Translations under genes and position numbers: made by a program
Shown: positions 10,357-23,057 of the stretch, in pieces
Layout: each line of letters begins with the position of its first letter
How positions within the stretch are numbered: the stretch's first letter is position 1
Origin: Haberlea rhodopensis
Lineage: Eukaryota; Streptophyta; Magnoliopsida; Lamiales; Gesneriaceae
DNA: 64,000 nt
Direction: 5' to 3'
NCBI GenBank assembly: GCA_907163345.1
Contig: CAJQUN010001156.1
Location: forward strand, 34,606-98,605
The notes under the pieces: generated by a model
Database searches by the model: none
What the model was told of the DNA's origin: nothing
What the model saw: only the letters and a program-made list of their open reading frames with translations

Positions 10357-12516
10357 TCAAAAAAATCTTATAAACATCAAAGTGAAAGTTTTGAATTTTA
10401 ATATAATTTTTTTAAATTATTTACCAAAAAATCTCTTAATATGAAAAATATTTTATCATAAATGGAGAATTATAAGAATTCTTATTATAGGGATTATTTA
10501 AACTATCAAGAGGGGACTATGAAAATAAATTCTTGAATTGTTTCAAAAACCAAGTAAATCTTTTTATTTATATACTTTCATAAAATTATATATTGCTATA
10601 CAAAATGGAAAGTCCCATTTACAGCCAAATGATCATCCACAATTATAAAGCTAAAAATCTTAATGGGTCGGTCATACAATCGTATTGAGTTCTCATTGGG
10701 CAAAGTCCAAGGAAAAACTGAATTCTATCGGGCTAAGTCCACCAGATAAATAGTTGTATAAGAAAATATAATATGGACTTGTACCAAATTTTGAGCACCA
10801 AACCCAATCTAAGTGATATTAAGCACAGTACACGCAGTGAAATAATTGCATGACCGAATTGCTAAGTAAATATGAAAGAAGGAATTTGTTTTGGCTTGGA
10901 AACAATAGCTCAAATTCAAGCTACTAATTTTATTTGGTGAAATAGCTAATCAAACTTCTTATCTACTTCGAATATGTTGGAAAGATATGTTTAATGAATT
11001 GAAATTAAGCACGGAAAATCGAATGAAAAAAAAAAGAAATCCTGACGCCAAAACACCGCTTGGAAAAAATCCAGGCAGTGTTGGGGGTGCTGGGGCGCTG
11101 CATACAGACATCACCCCCAATGCACGTATGCAAATTTCTGAATGGGCATGTGTCGTTTCACGTTTAGATAGAAAATATTATTTTCAAATGATATCTTTTG
11201 ATGATGTCTATAGTTTTAACATAAATAGAACAAATCTATTTGAATTTAAACATTTTACAGATCAAAAACCAAAGATCAAGAGGAAAATATGTGCATTTTC
11301 ATACCATCTATTTGTTTAAAGTTGGTGTTTTAAACCTTTGTGGTTTAAAAATTCATGAATTGGAGTATTTTATCAGGAGTCATAGTCGATGTCTTTTAGG
11401 AAACGAATTGTCTTTGAAATCATGAACATCATTGTAGGACAATATCGTTTAAGGACAATAGTTCAAATCTTACCTCGACATTCTAGGCCATTTGTTTATT
11501 TGTTGCTCAGAAGATACATCCATACAAATATACCAATAGAATCAACGGTGAACATAACATCGGCCGTCCTATAAAAATCGACGCTCATTGCGGCATAGTA
11601 AAAGTGTCTGTTAAACACGCACCAATATTCAACATATTTATTTTAATCTTATGTATAATGCATGTAAACAATGACCAATATACTGATATTTATTGGCAAG
11701 ATGGTAATCTTTCCCAAATCTAAATATTTGGACAATAATGTTGTTGGGCCATTAATCCCAATATGCTCTCTCCCTAAACGTCAAAGGGTCCCCGGATATT
11801 CTCTGGCACATTTCTTTGTTTTTCATATCTTCACTTAATTGCTCCAAGATTATCCATTTAATAAGAATCCACCACCAATGAATATACTCTTTTTAGGAAT
11901 TCTTCTGCTCCCCAATTGGGAATTGCATGTGAATTCGCTACCAGCCCGACCTTTTCCAGGATCTCGCGCATAACTGAAGCTTCATACACCAAGGTTTACC
12001 CTTTTTATCATTTCGTCCCAGGAGTATTATATAGCAGATTGAATTGTATATAATCTGTGATGAGACTTGTTGAAACCACTTCAAGTAGACCAATAGAGAA
12101 TTCTTATTCAAGTTGAAGGGATTAGTGGATGTTAATGGTGGAATATTATATTAATCAGTAATCATCAAATTCCACCCTTTATAAGTGAATCCTATGCTTA
12201 ATTGTGATCCCAGTTATGACCCTATACCCCTATTTATGGATGTGAAATCTTATGTTAACTTATTTTAGGATTCAAATCTACCAGAATCAAGAATTCTTAA
12301 TATACAGAATTCTTATTCAAGTTGAATTTGTTTCCGCATTGATAACTAAAGTCTGCCATTTTGTTCTGTCTGTATTGATTGGTCCTGCCTCTATTGTTTT
12401 TTTATTCAGACTGCCTCCTTACTTCTAATAGTGTCATGCTTCATATCCGCTCGAACCATCCTTCAGTTATAATTTCAAAAAATTTCACATAAAATACGTG
12501 TCTTTGAAATATTAAT
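10357..12516. other. AT-rich stretch without recognisable genes
   Basis: It contains only short chance frames. The longest, 10987-11319 on the plus strand, has low complexity and no domain I recognise. A 47-codon open stretch on the minus strand at 11858-12000 (VMREILEKVGLVANSHAIPN) looks mildly exon-like but I could not identify it. Confidence 0.5.
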
Positions 12517-12769
12517 CTCAAACTTTTAGGACTAACCAGATATGTCCCATGTAAATTGTTTTTAATCAAAAATAGTCCCAAACTTTTGTCGTCAATCAAT
12601 ACTAGTCCAAACTTTAGCTTTTAATAAAAAAGTTGTCTCAACGTCCCCTATGAGATCAATTTCGTAGAAAATAATTTTTGTGAGATTAAATTTGTTAAAT
12701 AGATATATGTGGGACTGCTTTGATTAAATATAATTTTTGTAGGATTACATTAATCCTAAAAGTTTGGGA
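12517..12769. mobile_element. MITE-like foldback
   Basis: The left arm CTCAAACTTTTAGGACTAA (12517-12535) is complementary with about two mismatches to the right arm ending CTAAAAGTTTGGGAC (12750-12769). The interior is AT-rich and non-coding and also carries further copies of the CCAAACTTT motif. The size of about 250 bp and terminal inverted repeats suggest a MITE. No clear target duplication was identified. Confidence 0.5.
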
Positions 12770-12943
12770 CTAGTATTGAAAAAATCCATATTCTATGGTA
12801 ATTTTTTTTTAAAATTTACCCTATTTTTTTGTGAAAATATAATTAATTTTTTAATGACTTTTTTCCCCTCAAATTTGTTAATTAATTAACTGCAAATTTT
12901 TTTGTCACATTTAACATAAATCCTGGGAAATCGGAGACCCGGC

Positions 12944-13388
12944 CTCCCGTTGGTCCAACCGAAAAGTGGGCTACAGAACTCTTGATCACTATTCGCGTTT
13001 TTGGGCAAGGCCAATGTCAGCAGAGGTGGCCATAGAGCTCGGGCTTACAAGAAATTTGCCAATTGCACAAACCTCTCAACTAACGGGTCCCCAAAATCAC
13101 CTTTTATGTGGATCCAGGGCAACCGGATGATCAGGCCACCGTATGTCCCGTCGGAAATCGGGTTTCAGAACTCGCGATCACAGTTCGCATTTGTGGGTGA
13201 GACCAGTAAACAGAGCACGTAATTAACATATAGAGCAATGTAGGATCGTCTTCCAATAAAATCATACAATTAATAAATAAATATACTTTACTCGAGTGTT
13301 TCACAGTGTTGGGGGAAAAACATAGTGACTTATCATAAACTGCAACTTGGATAAATAATTTAACCCTAAAGAATCCTCCATCTAACAT
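12944..13388 (-). pseudogene. Carboxylesterase (CXE) pseudogene fragment
   Basis: 13052-13243 matches 45212-45410 in the intact CXE gene closely (CTCAACTAACGG, then GAAATCGGGTTTCAGAACTC, then GACCAGTAAACAGAGCACG). The minus-strand peptide EDDPTLLYMLITCSVYWS corresponds to residues 250-265 of the intact protein. 12944-13010 is a second, partial copy of part of the same block. The catalytic Ser and HGG regions are absent and frames are broken. It is a decayed relative of the CXE gene in the same orientation. Confidence 0.8.
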
Positions 13389-14619
13389 AAATATTAACTT
13401 CAGAACTACTCCATCTCGTTACACACACACATATATAATAGTTCTCCAAGTTGTCGTATTTTGAGTTTGCGTTCTATGCCTTGTCAAAGTTGGATAATAG
13501 TGTAGCAATTTTTTTAAATTTTTATTTTAATATTAGTTTGCTGAAATGTTGCATGTTTCGTCAGACATATCAGTAATATCTGTGTCATCTCAGTAATTTT
13601 TGGCACTACATCAATATCATGATGAAATAGGACTAAAAAAATGAGCAAATTTACTACACCAAACCCAACTCTGACTATTTGAAAAGACTAAAATCCACTA
13701 TAGTTCAATTTATCACAAACATATCAATAAGTAGAAATTCACTTTTTAAATCTATGCACAGCTGATGTGTTTAAAAAGTGTTTTTATGTTATTAATATGG
13801 TTGTTTAAATACTTTTGATTTGAAAAGTACGAAAAGGATAAATATTTACTAGAGAAAAACATGATATTTAATCACAAAACCCAATTTTTGTGCTTCAAAA
13901 TTTATTTCTAGTTAATTAACATTTTTAAAAAAAAATTAAAAAATCAAGTGGGGCGGGGCGTGTTTAACCCCAGGTTCGTGGGGCGCGGTGGGGCGGGTCT
14001 GGGACAACTTTTTTTGTAGCGAGGCAGGTCCATCACTAGTAGTTTTCTATTGTATGTGCTGGTGGCTGTATTTTGTTTTTGGATTCCCTGTTATTTGGTT
14101 TTGTCGCGTTCGTACTGTTTGGAAATCCATAGCTATCGCTCTTCTAATGTATTATGGTTCGGGTGCTACTTTTCGGCCTTTTGGTATTGCCTATATTATT
14201 ATGCTTCGTTGCTGGAATTGCACCTTGTGGGTTTGTTTTCTTGGATTTTCGGACTTGCATTTGCAACCCTCTGGAACATCACAGTCGATGAAGTCGGTAA
14301 TGGACATTGTCATGAGAGAGTTTGTCTTTGTTTGTCATTTATCATATTTCATCTCTCTGCTATATTTGGTTGTACATTTAGATGTTATTGAAGACATTGT
14401 CAATCCATAACAGTGTCTTTGGATGATTAGTATGTTGGAGTTTTTTTTGCACTGTTTGTCTTAGTCATGTTAATACCTTGCTATTGGTTTCCTATTGTAG
14501 TTTTATTGGTTTTTGTCCATCCTTGCTGGAAAAATTATTTGTGTTGTGCTTAGTTAGCGTCGGAGATCGGTCATTGTGACAATCTATGTTGTTACTACTC
14601 TTCTTAGTTGATATTTGCT
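13389..14619. other. Unassigned AT-rich region
   Basis: No supported gene. A G-rich patch at 13950-14000 and a T-rich patch at 13988-14410 yield overlapping hydrophobic frames with biased composition and no recognisable domain. The right edge is the poly(A) end of LINE E. Confidence 0.5.
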
Positions 14620-16577
14620 CTTTTTTTTTAATAAAGAAGGATTTATTAACAACAAAGTCTATCATGATTTACAAAATGGCCTATTTTGAGAGGGGTACAA
14701 TCAAAAAACTTTTTACTTGTGCGGGAAAGAAGCTCGTCATTAGCTAGATAATGTGCCACTGAGTTAGCTTCCCGGTAGCAATGTTGCACTGTGACTTCCT
14801 GAATTTCCGAACACAAAATTGTAATATCAGCAACAATAGGACCTTCGATCGCCAAAATAGATCCGCTTTCAATATCACGAACTGCATTAAATGCATATGT
14901 TTCCACTAGCCAACTATGCCCACCAAACTGTTTAACCTCCTTTAGACCTTATCGCACATCACATAGTTCTGCTAGATAGGGAGAAAAATTTCCCTATAAA
15001 CACATAACCTTGCAAACAATATCATTCCATGAGTATCTCGTCTAACAATGCCGAGCCCGAACGTCGAAGAATTAGGGACCACAGCCGCATCCACATTGAG
15101 TTTATACACTCCCGGAGGTGGCGGATTCCATCTAACCTCTTGTCTACGTACTGGATTCTTATGCATAGTGAAAGATTGGCTCAGCAGAAAAGCAGCCCAC
15201 ATATGATTTGCCTGCTCAATTATTTCCCTTGCTTGCACATATCGGCCTTCAAAAACCCAAGTGTTACGCGCCCCACAAGCTCCAAGATATCATAGCGAAT
15301 AATCCAAAATCTTGATCTTGGCCTTGGTCAAGAACCCAACAAAATAGGTCCATAAATAAATATCCTTTAAAGCGGGCTATCAAAGGCAAAAGGATGTGAG
15401 TTTCCAAACCTCTTTAGCAAACTTGCATGCCCACATTGCATGTACGCAATCCTCATTGGTGTGCCCACACCTTGGGCAAGCACAATCCCCTGTAATACCC
15501 CTCCACAAAAGCTGGATGCAAACTAGCAACGCTTCTGAAATAGCACAACTTCTTGAGTCACTTCTGCTGATCCCCATGAACCCTGTTGCTACTCTCCCCA
15601 TCCCTACACATAGCGAAATGATAACCTGATTTCACCGAGTAGATCCCGTCGAATCAAAGTGCCAAATTAACATGTCATTTCCATGCAACTCCAAAAGTGG
15701 AATTTCGCGTATCTCATCATGATCTATATCCCAGAGAATGTGCGAGATCTTACTCCAGTCCCATGTACCATAGGATGTCATCAATTCACACACGCACATA
15801 TCTCGATGATCTGAAGCAGGTGTGGTGATTGGCTTAAATGAATAAGATCGCATCAACCACGAATCTTGGAATACATGCATTGCTCTGCCAGATGAGATAC
15901 GCCACCTTAATCACTTGACGAGCAATCCTCGACCCCACAAAATACTACGCCACACATACGAAGGATTATGCCCCAGACGACCCTCAAGGAATGTAGAATT
16001 TGGAAAGTATTTAGCTCGGAAGATCTGCACTGGTAAGGAATCTGGAGATTGCAATAGGCGCCAGCTCTGTGTAGCAAGTAAAGCTTGGTTAAAGGAAAAG
16101 AGCTGACGAAAACCCAGACCCACGTTAGATTTATCTTGACAAAGCTTGCTCCATTTTACCCAGTGGATTTTCCTACCATTCTCTGTAGCTCCCCACCAAA
16201 ATTTTGCCATCAGTGATTGAATTGATTAAATAATGTACTAGGGAGTTTAAAAAGTTGCATTGTATAAGTAAGAATTTCTTGGGCCACTGATTTAACAAGT
16301 ATCTCTTTCCCCTATGCAGAAAATAATTGGCTATTCCACCCTTGAACCTTAAGCCAAACCCGTTCTTTAACACCATTGAATACTTGTTGTTTTCTTCGAC
16401 CCCTAAATGATGGTAAACCCAAATACTGCTCATAGGACTCATTGAAAGGCATACTCAAACTCGAGAAAACCCCATGCTTCACCACAGTGGTCACATTAGC
16501 GCTAAAAGTAACAGATGATTTATTAAAATTTATGACATGTCCTGAAGCATTCACATAACAATCTAATATGTCACGTA
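14620..16577 (-). pseudogene. LINE E, 3' half: RT thumb, zinc domain, RNase H
   Basis: The minus strand reads an L1-type plant LINE: NASGHVINFNKSSVTFSAN (RT end, 16554-16312), then KFWWGATENGRKIHWVKW (16210-15911), then the zf-RVT motif CPRCGHTNEDCVHAMWACKF (about 15500-15400), then an RNase H domain WNPPPPGVYKLNVDAAV (15238-14972) and REANSVAHYLANDELLSR (14906-14646). It is split into several frames. The 3' end is a poly(A) run (poly-T at 14620-14628). The upstream part continues at 43892 after the copia insertion. Confidence 0.88.
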
Positions 16578-16785
16578 TATCAAGGAAGATTCATCTTGAT
16601 ATCACAATATCTTTCAAGATTAGAAATAATCTTCTTATTTTGTAAAGTTAATAACAATCTTCTTATTTTTGCAAAGTAGATTATTAAGGAGATATCTTAC
16701 CTTATCTCCATCTCCCTTGTAACTTGTATAAATATTATACATCAACGAAAGATACATTTGAGCCAAAATATATCAACTCTAATAT
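16578..16785 (+). repeat. 5' LTR of copia element D
   Basis: It starts TATCAAGGAAGAT and ends CAACTCTAATA; the 3' LTR has the same ends and the same length. It contains TATAAATATTATAC at about 16729, a likely TATA region. It is followed at once by TGGCATCAGCC (16786-16796), a variant initiator-Met tRNA PBS. Confidence 0.85.
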
Positions 16786-16916
16786 GGCATCAGCCTAACT
16801 GGTCATTTCCATCACCTCCCTAGCCAATCAATGCACCACCACAATCATCTACGTCAACCAATCACACGACCACCTTCCTTTATTTTCTTTCCCTCTTCTT
16901 CGTCCAGCACACACTG

Positions 16917-17720
16917 ATGGCTGCATCATCTTCATCTTCCAGCACCAACAGCGTGAACACCACATCCTCCATCCGTCCGCCTATCCCAATCACTGCTCAC
17001 AATCACCTACCTGTTAAACTAACGGCTTCCAACTACTCATCTTGGCATGCGCAAATTACTGCCCTCCTCAATGGGTATGCGCTTACCGGCTTCATTGATG
17101 GTCGCATCACCACTCCGTATCTCGGTCAAGATGCTGAATCCTCACCTGAATACTCTCGTTGGTTCCAACAAGATCAACTCATCTTGTCCGCCATTTTCGG
17201 CTCGTTATCCCCCGAAATTCTCCCACTTGTTGCATCATCCAACTCTTCATCGGCTGCTTGGAGTATTCTCACTCGACTATTTGCAAGTCGATCACGCTCA
17301 AGAGTCATACAATTAAAAGATGACCTCTCTCGTGCGACGATTGGCTCCCAATCGATCACCACATTTCTTCAGTCCTTAAAGTCTAAGGCCGATGAGCTCT
17401 CCATGATCGACAAGCCCCTCTCTGATGATGATTTGACCCTTTACCTATCATGACATTGTCGGCCCCATACGCACGCGCTAATCTTCTCTTCGTTTTGAGG
17501 AGTTGCATGATCTTCTCGTTGCTCATGAGGATTACTTAAAGCGTCTTGACATCACGTCATCTTCCCTCATTACTATGGCCAACACGAACTCTCAATCACC
17601 AAAGCAAAACCCTCGGCCACAAGGGTACGGCTCCGGCCATCCTGCTCGCGGCGGACAATACCGTGGCAATAATCAACCACATCACAGAGGCGGATCCTTT
17701 CAAAACCGTGGCGTGGTTAT
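16917..17720 (+). pseudogene. Copia Gag, element D
   Basis: Residues from MAASSSSSSTNSVNT onward: a Ser/Thr-rich N-terminus, then the copia Gag core LPVKLTASNYSSWHAQITAL, LNGYALTGFIDG and AWSILTRLFASRSRSRVIQL. The first frame stops at 17453 (TGA). It resumes in another frame with FEELHDLLVAHEDYLKRLD and a Gly/Arg/Asn/Gln-rich linker. It should package element RNA. Broken by frameshifts. Confidence 0.85.
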
Positions 17721-19483
17721 GCATGCCCCAATGGTAACTCTCAACCTTACTCATTTAACTCTCATATTACTATTATTTGTCAACTTTGTGGTACGCCTGG
17801 ACATATTACCCCCTATTTTTGTAAGCTACATGCCTCTGCCAACAATGCCCAAAGTCCACCTATTGGTCCCAACAACAATTCATGGCTAGTCAATTCTGGA
17901 GCCTCACACAGCCTCACTGCTGATCTTAACAACCTCTCCATCCATTCCAAGCATGATGCACAGAGGAAGTTCATATTGCGGATGGCACTAGCTTACCTAT
18001 ATCCCACACTGGTACTTCTATCTTGCATCTCCCTGCTCATGATTTTGTTTTCTCGGACGTCTTATGTTTTCCTGATGTTCGGCGGAATTTTCTATCTATC
18101 CATCAATTTACCAAGGCTAATAGTGTTTCTCTTGAATTTTATTTCTTCTATGTTCAGGATCAGGTCACAGGGGCGATTCTGGCCAAAGGCTCGTGTAGCA
18201 ATGGAGTTTATCATATTCAGTCCGGGACAAATGCTTCTAGACCTACTGCCTCTTCTGCCCTTATAGGCGAATGCACTTCTAGGACAGTCTGGCATGCTTG
18301 ATTGGGTCATCCATCGTTTAGAACGAGTCATTTTTTGATTTACCAGTTGTTAGGTAGACAAAGAAAGTTTCTCATTTACCATGTGACTCTTGTCTTATTA
18401 ATAAAACACAGCATTTACCTTTTCTTGAGACATCTCTTATTAGCATGCATCCTCTTCACTATGTTTATGTTGATATTTGGGGCCCAGCGCCCGAAGCCTC
18501 TATTGATGGCTTTCGGTATTATTTTTTACTCGTGGATCACTATACAAAATATTGTTGGTATTATTCTATGGTACAGAAATCGGATGTTTCCTCTATTTTG
18601 TCCACAGTTTCAGAGATCTTGTTGAAAAATTATTTGGACAATCTCTAAAAAAATTGTATAGTGACAATGGCGGTGAATTTATGGCCTTACGCTCCTATTT
18701 CTCTACTCACGGTATCAGTTGGTTAACTATTGCCCCACACACACCACAGCAGAATGACACTTCTGTACGCCGCCACCGCCATAACGTCACCACCGGGCGT
18801 GCCCTGCTTCATCATGCCTATCTCCCGGCTGCCCTCTGGAATTATGCCTTTTCCACAACTCTCTATCTCATTAATCGCATGCCAACACCTGTTTTGCATC
18901 ATAAGATCCCGTTTTAGGCCTTATTCTGTCGTCCACCTGACTATCTCAAACTTCGGACCTTTGGATGTCTCTATTACCCATGGCTCCGCCCTACACCCGG
19001 AGCAAACTGGAATCTCCGTCTATGCCTTGTCTCTTTGTTGGCTATTCTACATCTCAGAATGCCTACAAATGCATGGAACTTGAATCAAAACGTATTTTCC
19101 TCTCACGTCGTGTGCGATTCTCGGAATTATTTTTCCGCACAAACGCCGCGATTACTTCCATATACACCACCTCGGTGTCCCGATGCTGCCCCTACTCTGC
19201 AATCTCTTCTTCTCTTACCTAAGTCCACCTCGGCCACTACCCCTACTCCGGGCTACGCCATTGATCCTCCACCCGCCTGCGAACAGCCGCCTGCTACGGC
19301 GGCTCCATCGGACACTTGGACACACACAATGTGCACCCTGAGTATGAAAAATATTTTTCGTCCAAAGCAAGCTCATTCTTCTACCAAGCATCCCTTGCCT
19401 CCGGATATTGAGCCCACATGCCCATCTGTAGCTTTAAAGGATCCTCGTTGGCGAGCTGCCATGACTGGAGAGTTCAATGCTCT
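17721..19483 (+). pseudogene. Copia zinc knuckle, protease and integrase, element D
   Basis: Pieces in order: the knuckle CQLCGTPGHITPYFC, with spacing altered; protease WLVNSGASHSLT, where the catalytic Asp of the DSGA motif is Asn (AAT at 17892-17894); integrase YVDIWGPAPEASIDGFRYYF, LYSDNGGEFMALRSYF, TGRALLHHAYLPAALWNYAF; and the post-integrase CLFVGYSTSQNAYKCMELES. The RT begins at LKDPRWRAAMTGEFNAL and is cut by element C at 19484. Several frameshifts are present. The Asp-to-Asn change alone would disable the protease. Confidence 0.85.
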
Positions 19484-19750
19484 TGTAATGCCTCGATATG
19501 AATCATACATGTTTTCTATGATTATTGCGTAATTATGTGATAATTACGGTATGACTTGGACTCGAGTTCGAGTTTAACCGAGTGTGATACCTTGTACGAT
19601 AATACACATAAGAACATAAACATATGAATTGGCTTGCCATGTTGGTGCATGTCTTGTTGTATCAAGGCCAAGAGATCATGGACAAGAGAACTTAGATGCA
19701 TGAAGTGTGTAGTGGGTTACTATATTGATGCATTTCCCAAACATTTGAGA
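19484..19750 (+). repeat. 5' LTR remnant of element C
   Basis: It matches the first about 270 bases of the 3' LTR at 30961, from TGTAATGCCTCGATATGAAT to GCATTT...ACATTTGAGA, with about a dozen differences and small indels. It then jumps into RNase H coding sequence, marking one edge of an internal deletion. Confidence 0.88.
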
Positions 19751-19751
19751 G

Positions 19752-20604
19752 CATGACATGTTTGCTCTTTTTACTGATGCATCATTACTTGGTTTAGGTT
19801 GTGTATTGATACAGGATAAACATGTTGTGGCTTATGCATCAAGACAACTGAAGCCACGTGAAACGAAGTATCCAGTGCATGATCTGGAGTTGGCAGACAT
19901 AGTTTTGGCTTTAAAGAGATGGCGACATTATTTATATGGTATGTCCTTTATCATATACACTGATCATAAAAGTTTAAAGTTTTTTTCACTCAGACAGAGT
20001 TGAATATGAGTCAAATGAGATTGATGGATCTCGTGAAAGATTATGATTGTGAGATCGAATATCATCCAGGAAAGGCTAATTTAACAGCTGATGCCTTAAG
20101 TCGCGGGGTAAAATATACTGCCAATGATATGATTCAATTATCAGCAATGATGACTTCTTGTTGTACATTGGGATATGAATTTTATTCAGTCACAGTGCCA
20201 GTAAGAATATCCACACTGTTGGTTGAACCCGATATCTTTGAAAAGATCAGAATGGCACAAACTACTGATGATGAAGTACAACACTGGAAAGAATTGATAA
20301 GTCAAGGACAAACATCTCAGTTTATTATAGCAAGTGATGGAAGTCTGAAATATGAAAAGCGTTGGGTAGTGCCTGCTTCTTTGGGACTACGCCAAGAACT
20401 ACTACAACGTGCACATTGTAGTAGATATAGTATACATCCTGGATGAAAGAAAATGTACAACGATTTGTACCCAGTTCTGGTGGAAACACATGAAACATGA
20501 TGTACTTGAGTTTGTGAAGAGATGTGTAGAGAGACATAGACCAGGGGGGAATTGATGAGTTTAGAAAGTCCACAATGGGAATGGGAACATATTACAATGG
20601 ATTT
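19752..20604 (+). pseudogene. RNase H and start of integrase, element C
   Basis: RNase H: FALFTDASLLGLGCVLIQDK, VVAYASRQLKPRETKYPVHD, HYLYGMSFIIYTDHKSL. After a frameshift near 19995: EIEYHPGKANLTADALSR. Then the integrase zinc region and QWEWEHITMDFV, where element B inserts. The insertion is inside the integrase core, just before its first catalytic Asp. Confidence 0.88.
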
Positions 20605-23041
20605 TGTGATGACCTGGGATTATAGATGTTAATCCCGGAGTATTAATAAACCCTAAAGTTTTATGCGTGGCAATTTGGAGTTTAATCGCGGTGTTGGGCC
20701 TTTCAGGCTCGTCTATTTGGGTAGTTGGGATCGTTGGATCCCGAGGTTGAGATTGTATTCTCATTACGGTGTAAAACCTAAGAGTTGGGTTTTTGATGTG
20801 TCTCGGGATCTGGGGTGCTTTGTGTGGGCACCGGTAGGGGGTTTTGGAGTTAGAGAGAGAGTTTTTGAAAACAGATGATTTTTAATGAATCATGATGTAT
20901 TTGTGGGGCTATTAGTATTTCGGGGTATTTTTGCTATAAATACCAGTTGAACCCGAGATTTTAATTATTGGAACAATTTTTTCCCCACCTTTCCTGTCAC
21001 TCTCTCTCTCCCCGCGTCCGCGCCCTTTCCCGTTTCCCTCGACCCCCGCAGCTTCAGGCCGTGCGCCCGCCACCGTTCGGCCGCCATCCGGCGCGTCCGA
21101 CCCGCCGTTAGCTTCGTCTCGTTCAGGCGCAGCTTTCCACACCGGCAATTTGAAGTTTCGTCGCGTTTTGCGTTCGGATTTTGCAGAAAAGCGCCGATGC
21201 CCAAAATCTAGGGTTCGTCGATTTTCGAACGATTTCTTTCCAATTTTCGATTGGGTAACCTTCCTTACCCCTTTTTCATGCTTCTCATGTATTTTCCCTA
21301 CCATTTTGTGATTTATGGTTCGAATTAATTCTCGAATTTCGTAGGGTTTGGGGTTCAAATTTGGGGGTTTTGGCAGGGGTGTGGCGATTCTTGTTATGGG
21401 TCGTTTATTACATGTTTTAGATGTATTATGGTGTTTAGTTTGGGTTCGAATTGTGTTGTGAGGGTTCGAAAATTTGTGGGGAGTTCTTGAGAAATTTTCG
21501 ATAATGTCTCATTCGTTTTCCCTCCCTGCATGTGCCCTGCCCCGGGTCTTTTAAATGATTAATTGTCGTGTGTTGAAAATTTTTCTGTGGGTTATGGGTG
21601 CGCTTGAGCATGGGTTGCATGTTCGTGAATAATTGTGAATTATTTATCGTGTTAGCACATCGTTCCTCGGGGCATGGAACTCGAGCAAGGTTTGGCTCGG
21701 ACTTCGGAAATTTAAGGTACGTGCGACGTACGAGCATTACTTTATATGAGAGCATTGTGAAATGCATAGTGTATTTTGATTGCATTAGATGGTTGTGCGT
21801 ATGGTTATATATATATGCGTGTTGATATAGCTATGGAACGATCTAATCTTGATATCGCCGCCACAAGCGTGCGTGATTTTAGAGTTGCATAACCTCATAA
21901 GATATATGGGGTACTGGATGTATATGACCATGGTAGGGCATTGAGATGCCTGAGAATGATCGTGGAAGCATGTATTCATTATAAGACATGTGAGGTGTCT
22001 AAGTATAATGGAGAATTGGTAAAATAAATGCTAGGCATTTGTGCTATCTGTGATTGGTAGCAAAGTTGAAAATCAGTATTAGATATTGAGATATCTATAT
22101 TGTATGTATAATGAATTTGGAATCATTAATTATTGATATTTGAGAATCAGGCATGCGATGAGTTAAATCAATGTGTTGATTTACTGATTTTTTAGATTTG
22201 ATGAGTTTGATGATTGTGAGAACAGGGACAGTACACGGAATCCCGGATGAGGACGTTGCCATCCAGGGAGTATCATTTAAAATTCATTAGTATTCACTTT
22301 TGTTGTAAATTATGAATTTCATTATTGTGATTATGTGATTTTGGGTATTGGTATGCTCACCCCGTTGGGGGCTGTCTCTGTTGGGGCAGGTGAACAGGTA
22401 CATCGATGGCTGTGGAGTTGAGCTCGAGCTGTTGATTGGATGTACTCCCAGGATCGTGGTATATATATACACCTGAGGGTTATATACATATTCATGATGC
22501 TCGCATGTGAGCACGATTATACTTGTATATGGGTTGTATATAAAGGCATGAGCCTTTCTCTCTTTCATTCTATATTGCATGCAATTAGTGGTAGAATTGC
22601 TAAATGATATGAGAGTCATTAGTGTATTATGCGGGTGTTGAAACCCACTTTAGTTGTCTTATTGTGTGGTGTCTTCCCTGGCTGGGAATTTACTCAGTGT
22701 TCTGTATTTATGTTGAGTATTGTGTTTTCCCTGGCCGGGAATTATGTTACGTGTTGTGCTTTCATTTCGGGATAGCTTTATTTATGGGGAGACTCTGCCC
22801 AAATTTTTATAAAAGTCCACAATGTAAAAAGTGGCGAAAAGGGGATGGAAATGGGCGAACTTTATGAGTCTATTTGTTGTTAGGAAGATGATCTTATAAC
22901 GCTGAATATAAAAGAAATTTTGTAGTTGACATTCAATGGTAAAGTATCATCTGAGTTTCCCGATTAAGTTTTTATTGAAAGCATGTGCCACATATAAGGG
23001 TTAATACACTAATCAAGGGTTAAGGGCTTGGGGTCCTTACA
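20605..23041 (+). repeat. 5' LTR of element B (2437 bp)
   Basis: Ends TGTGATGACC...CCTTACA. TATAAATA at 20935-20942 is the likely promoter TATA box, followed by a CpG-rich stretch (20990-21140). It includes GAGACTCTGCCCAAATTTTT near its end, shared with the LTR of A. The basic minus-strand frames at 20912-21358 and their twins in the other LTR are judged non-coding. Confidence 0.92.
20935..20942 (+). promoter_or_regulatory. TATA box in the 5' LTR of B
   Basis: TATAAATA, preserved at 27635-27642 in the 3' LTR. Confidence 0.6.
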
Positions 23042-23045
23042 TTAG

Positions 23046-23057
23046 TTGTATCAGAGC
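23046..23057 (+). promoter_or_regulatory. Primer binding site of element B
   Basis: TTGTATCAGAGC, one mismatch from the initiator-Met tRNA PBS TGGTATCAGAGC, four bases inside the 5' LTR. Confidence 0.8.

Noticed and set aside
13988..14410. 140-residue hydrophobic ORF and an overlapping second frame
   Set aside because: T-rich sequence gives hydrophobic codons in several frames at once; no homology recognised.
20912..21358. Basic minus-strand ORF, also present at 27612-28004
   Set aside because: It lies wholly within the two LTRs of B, in the CpG-rich stretch after the TATA box. The two copies are similar only because the LTRs are; no domain is seen.
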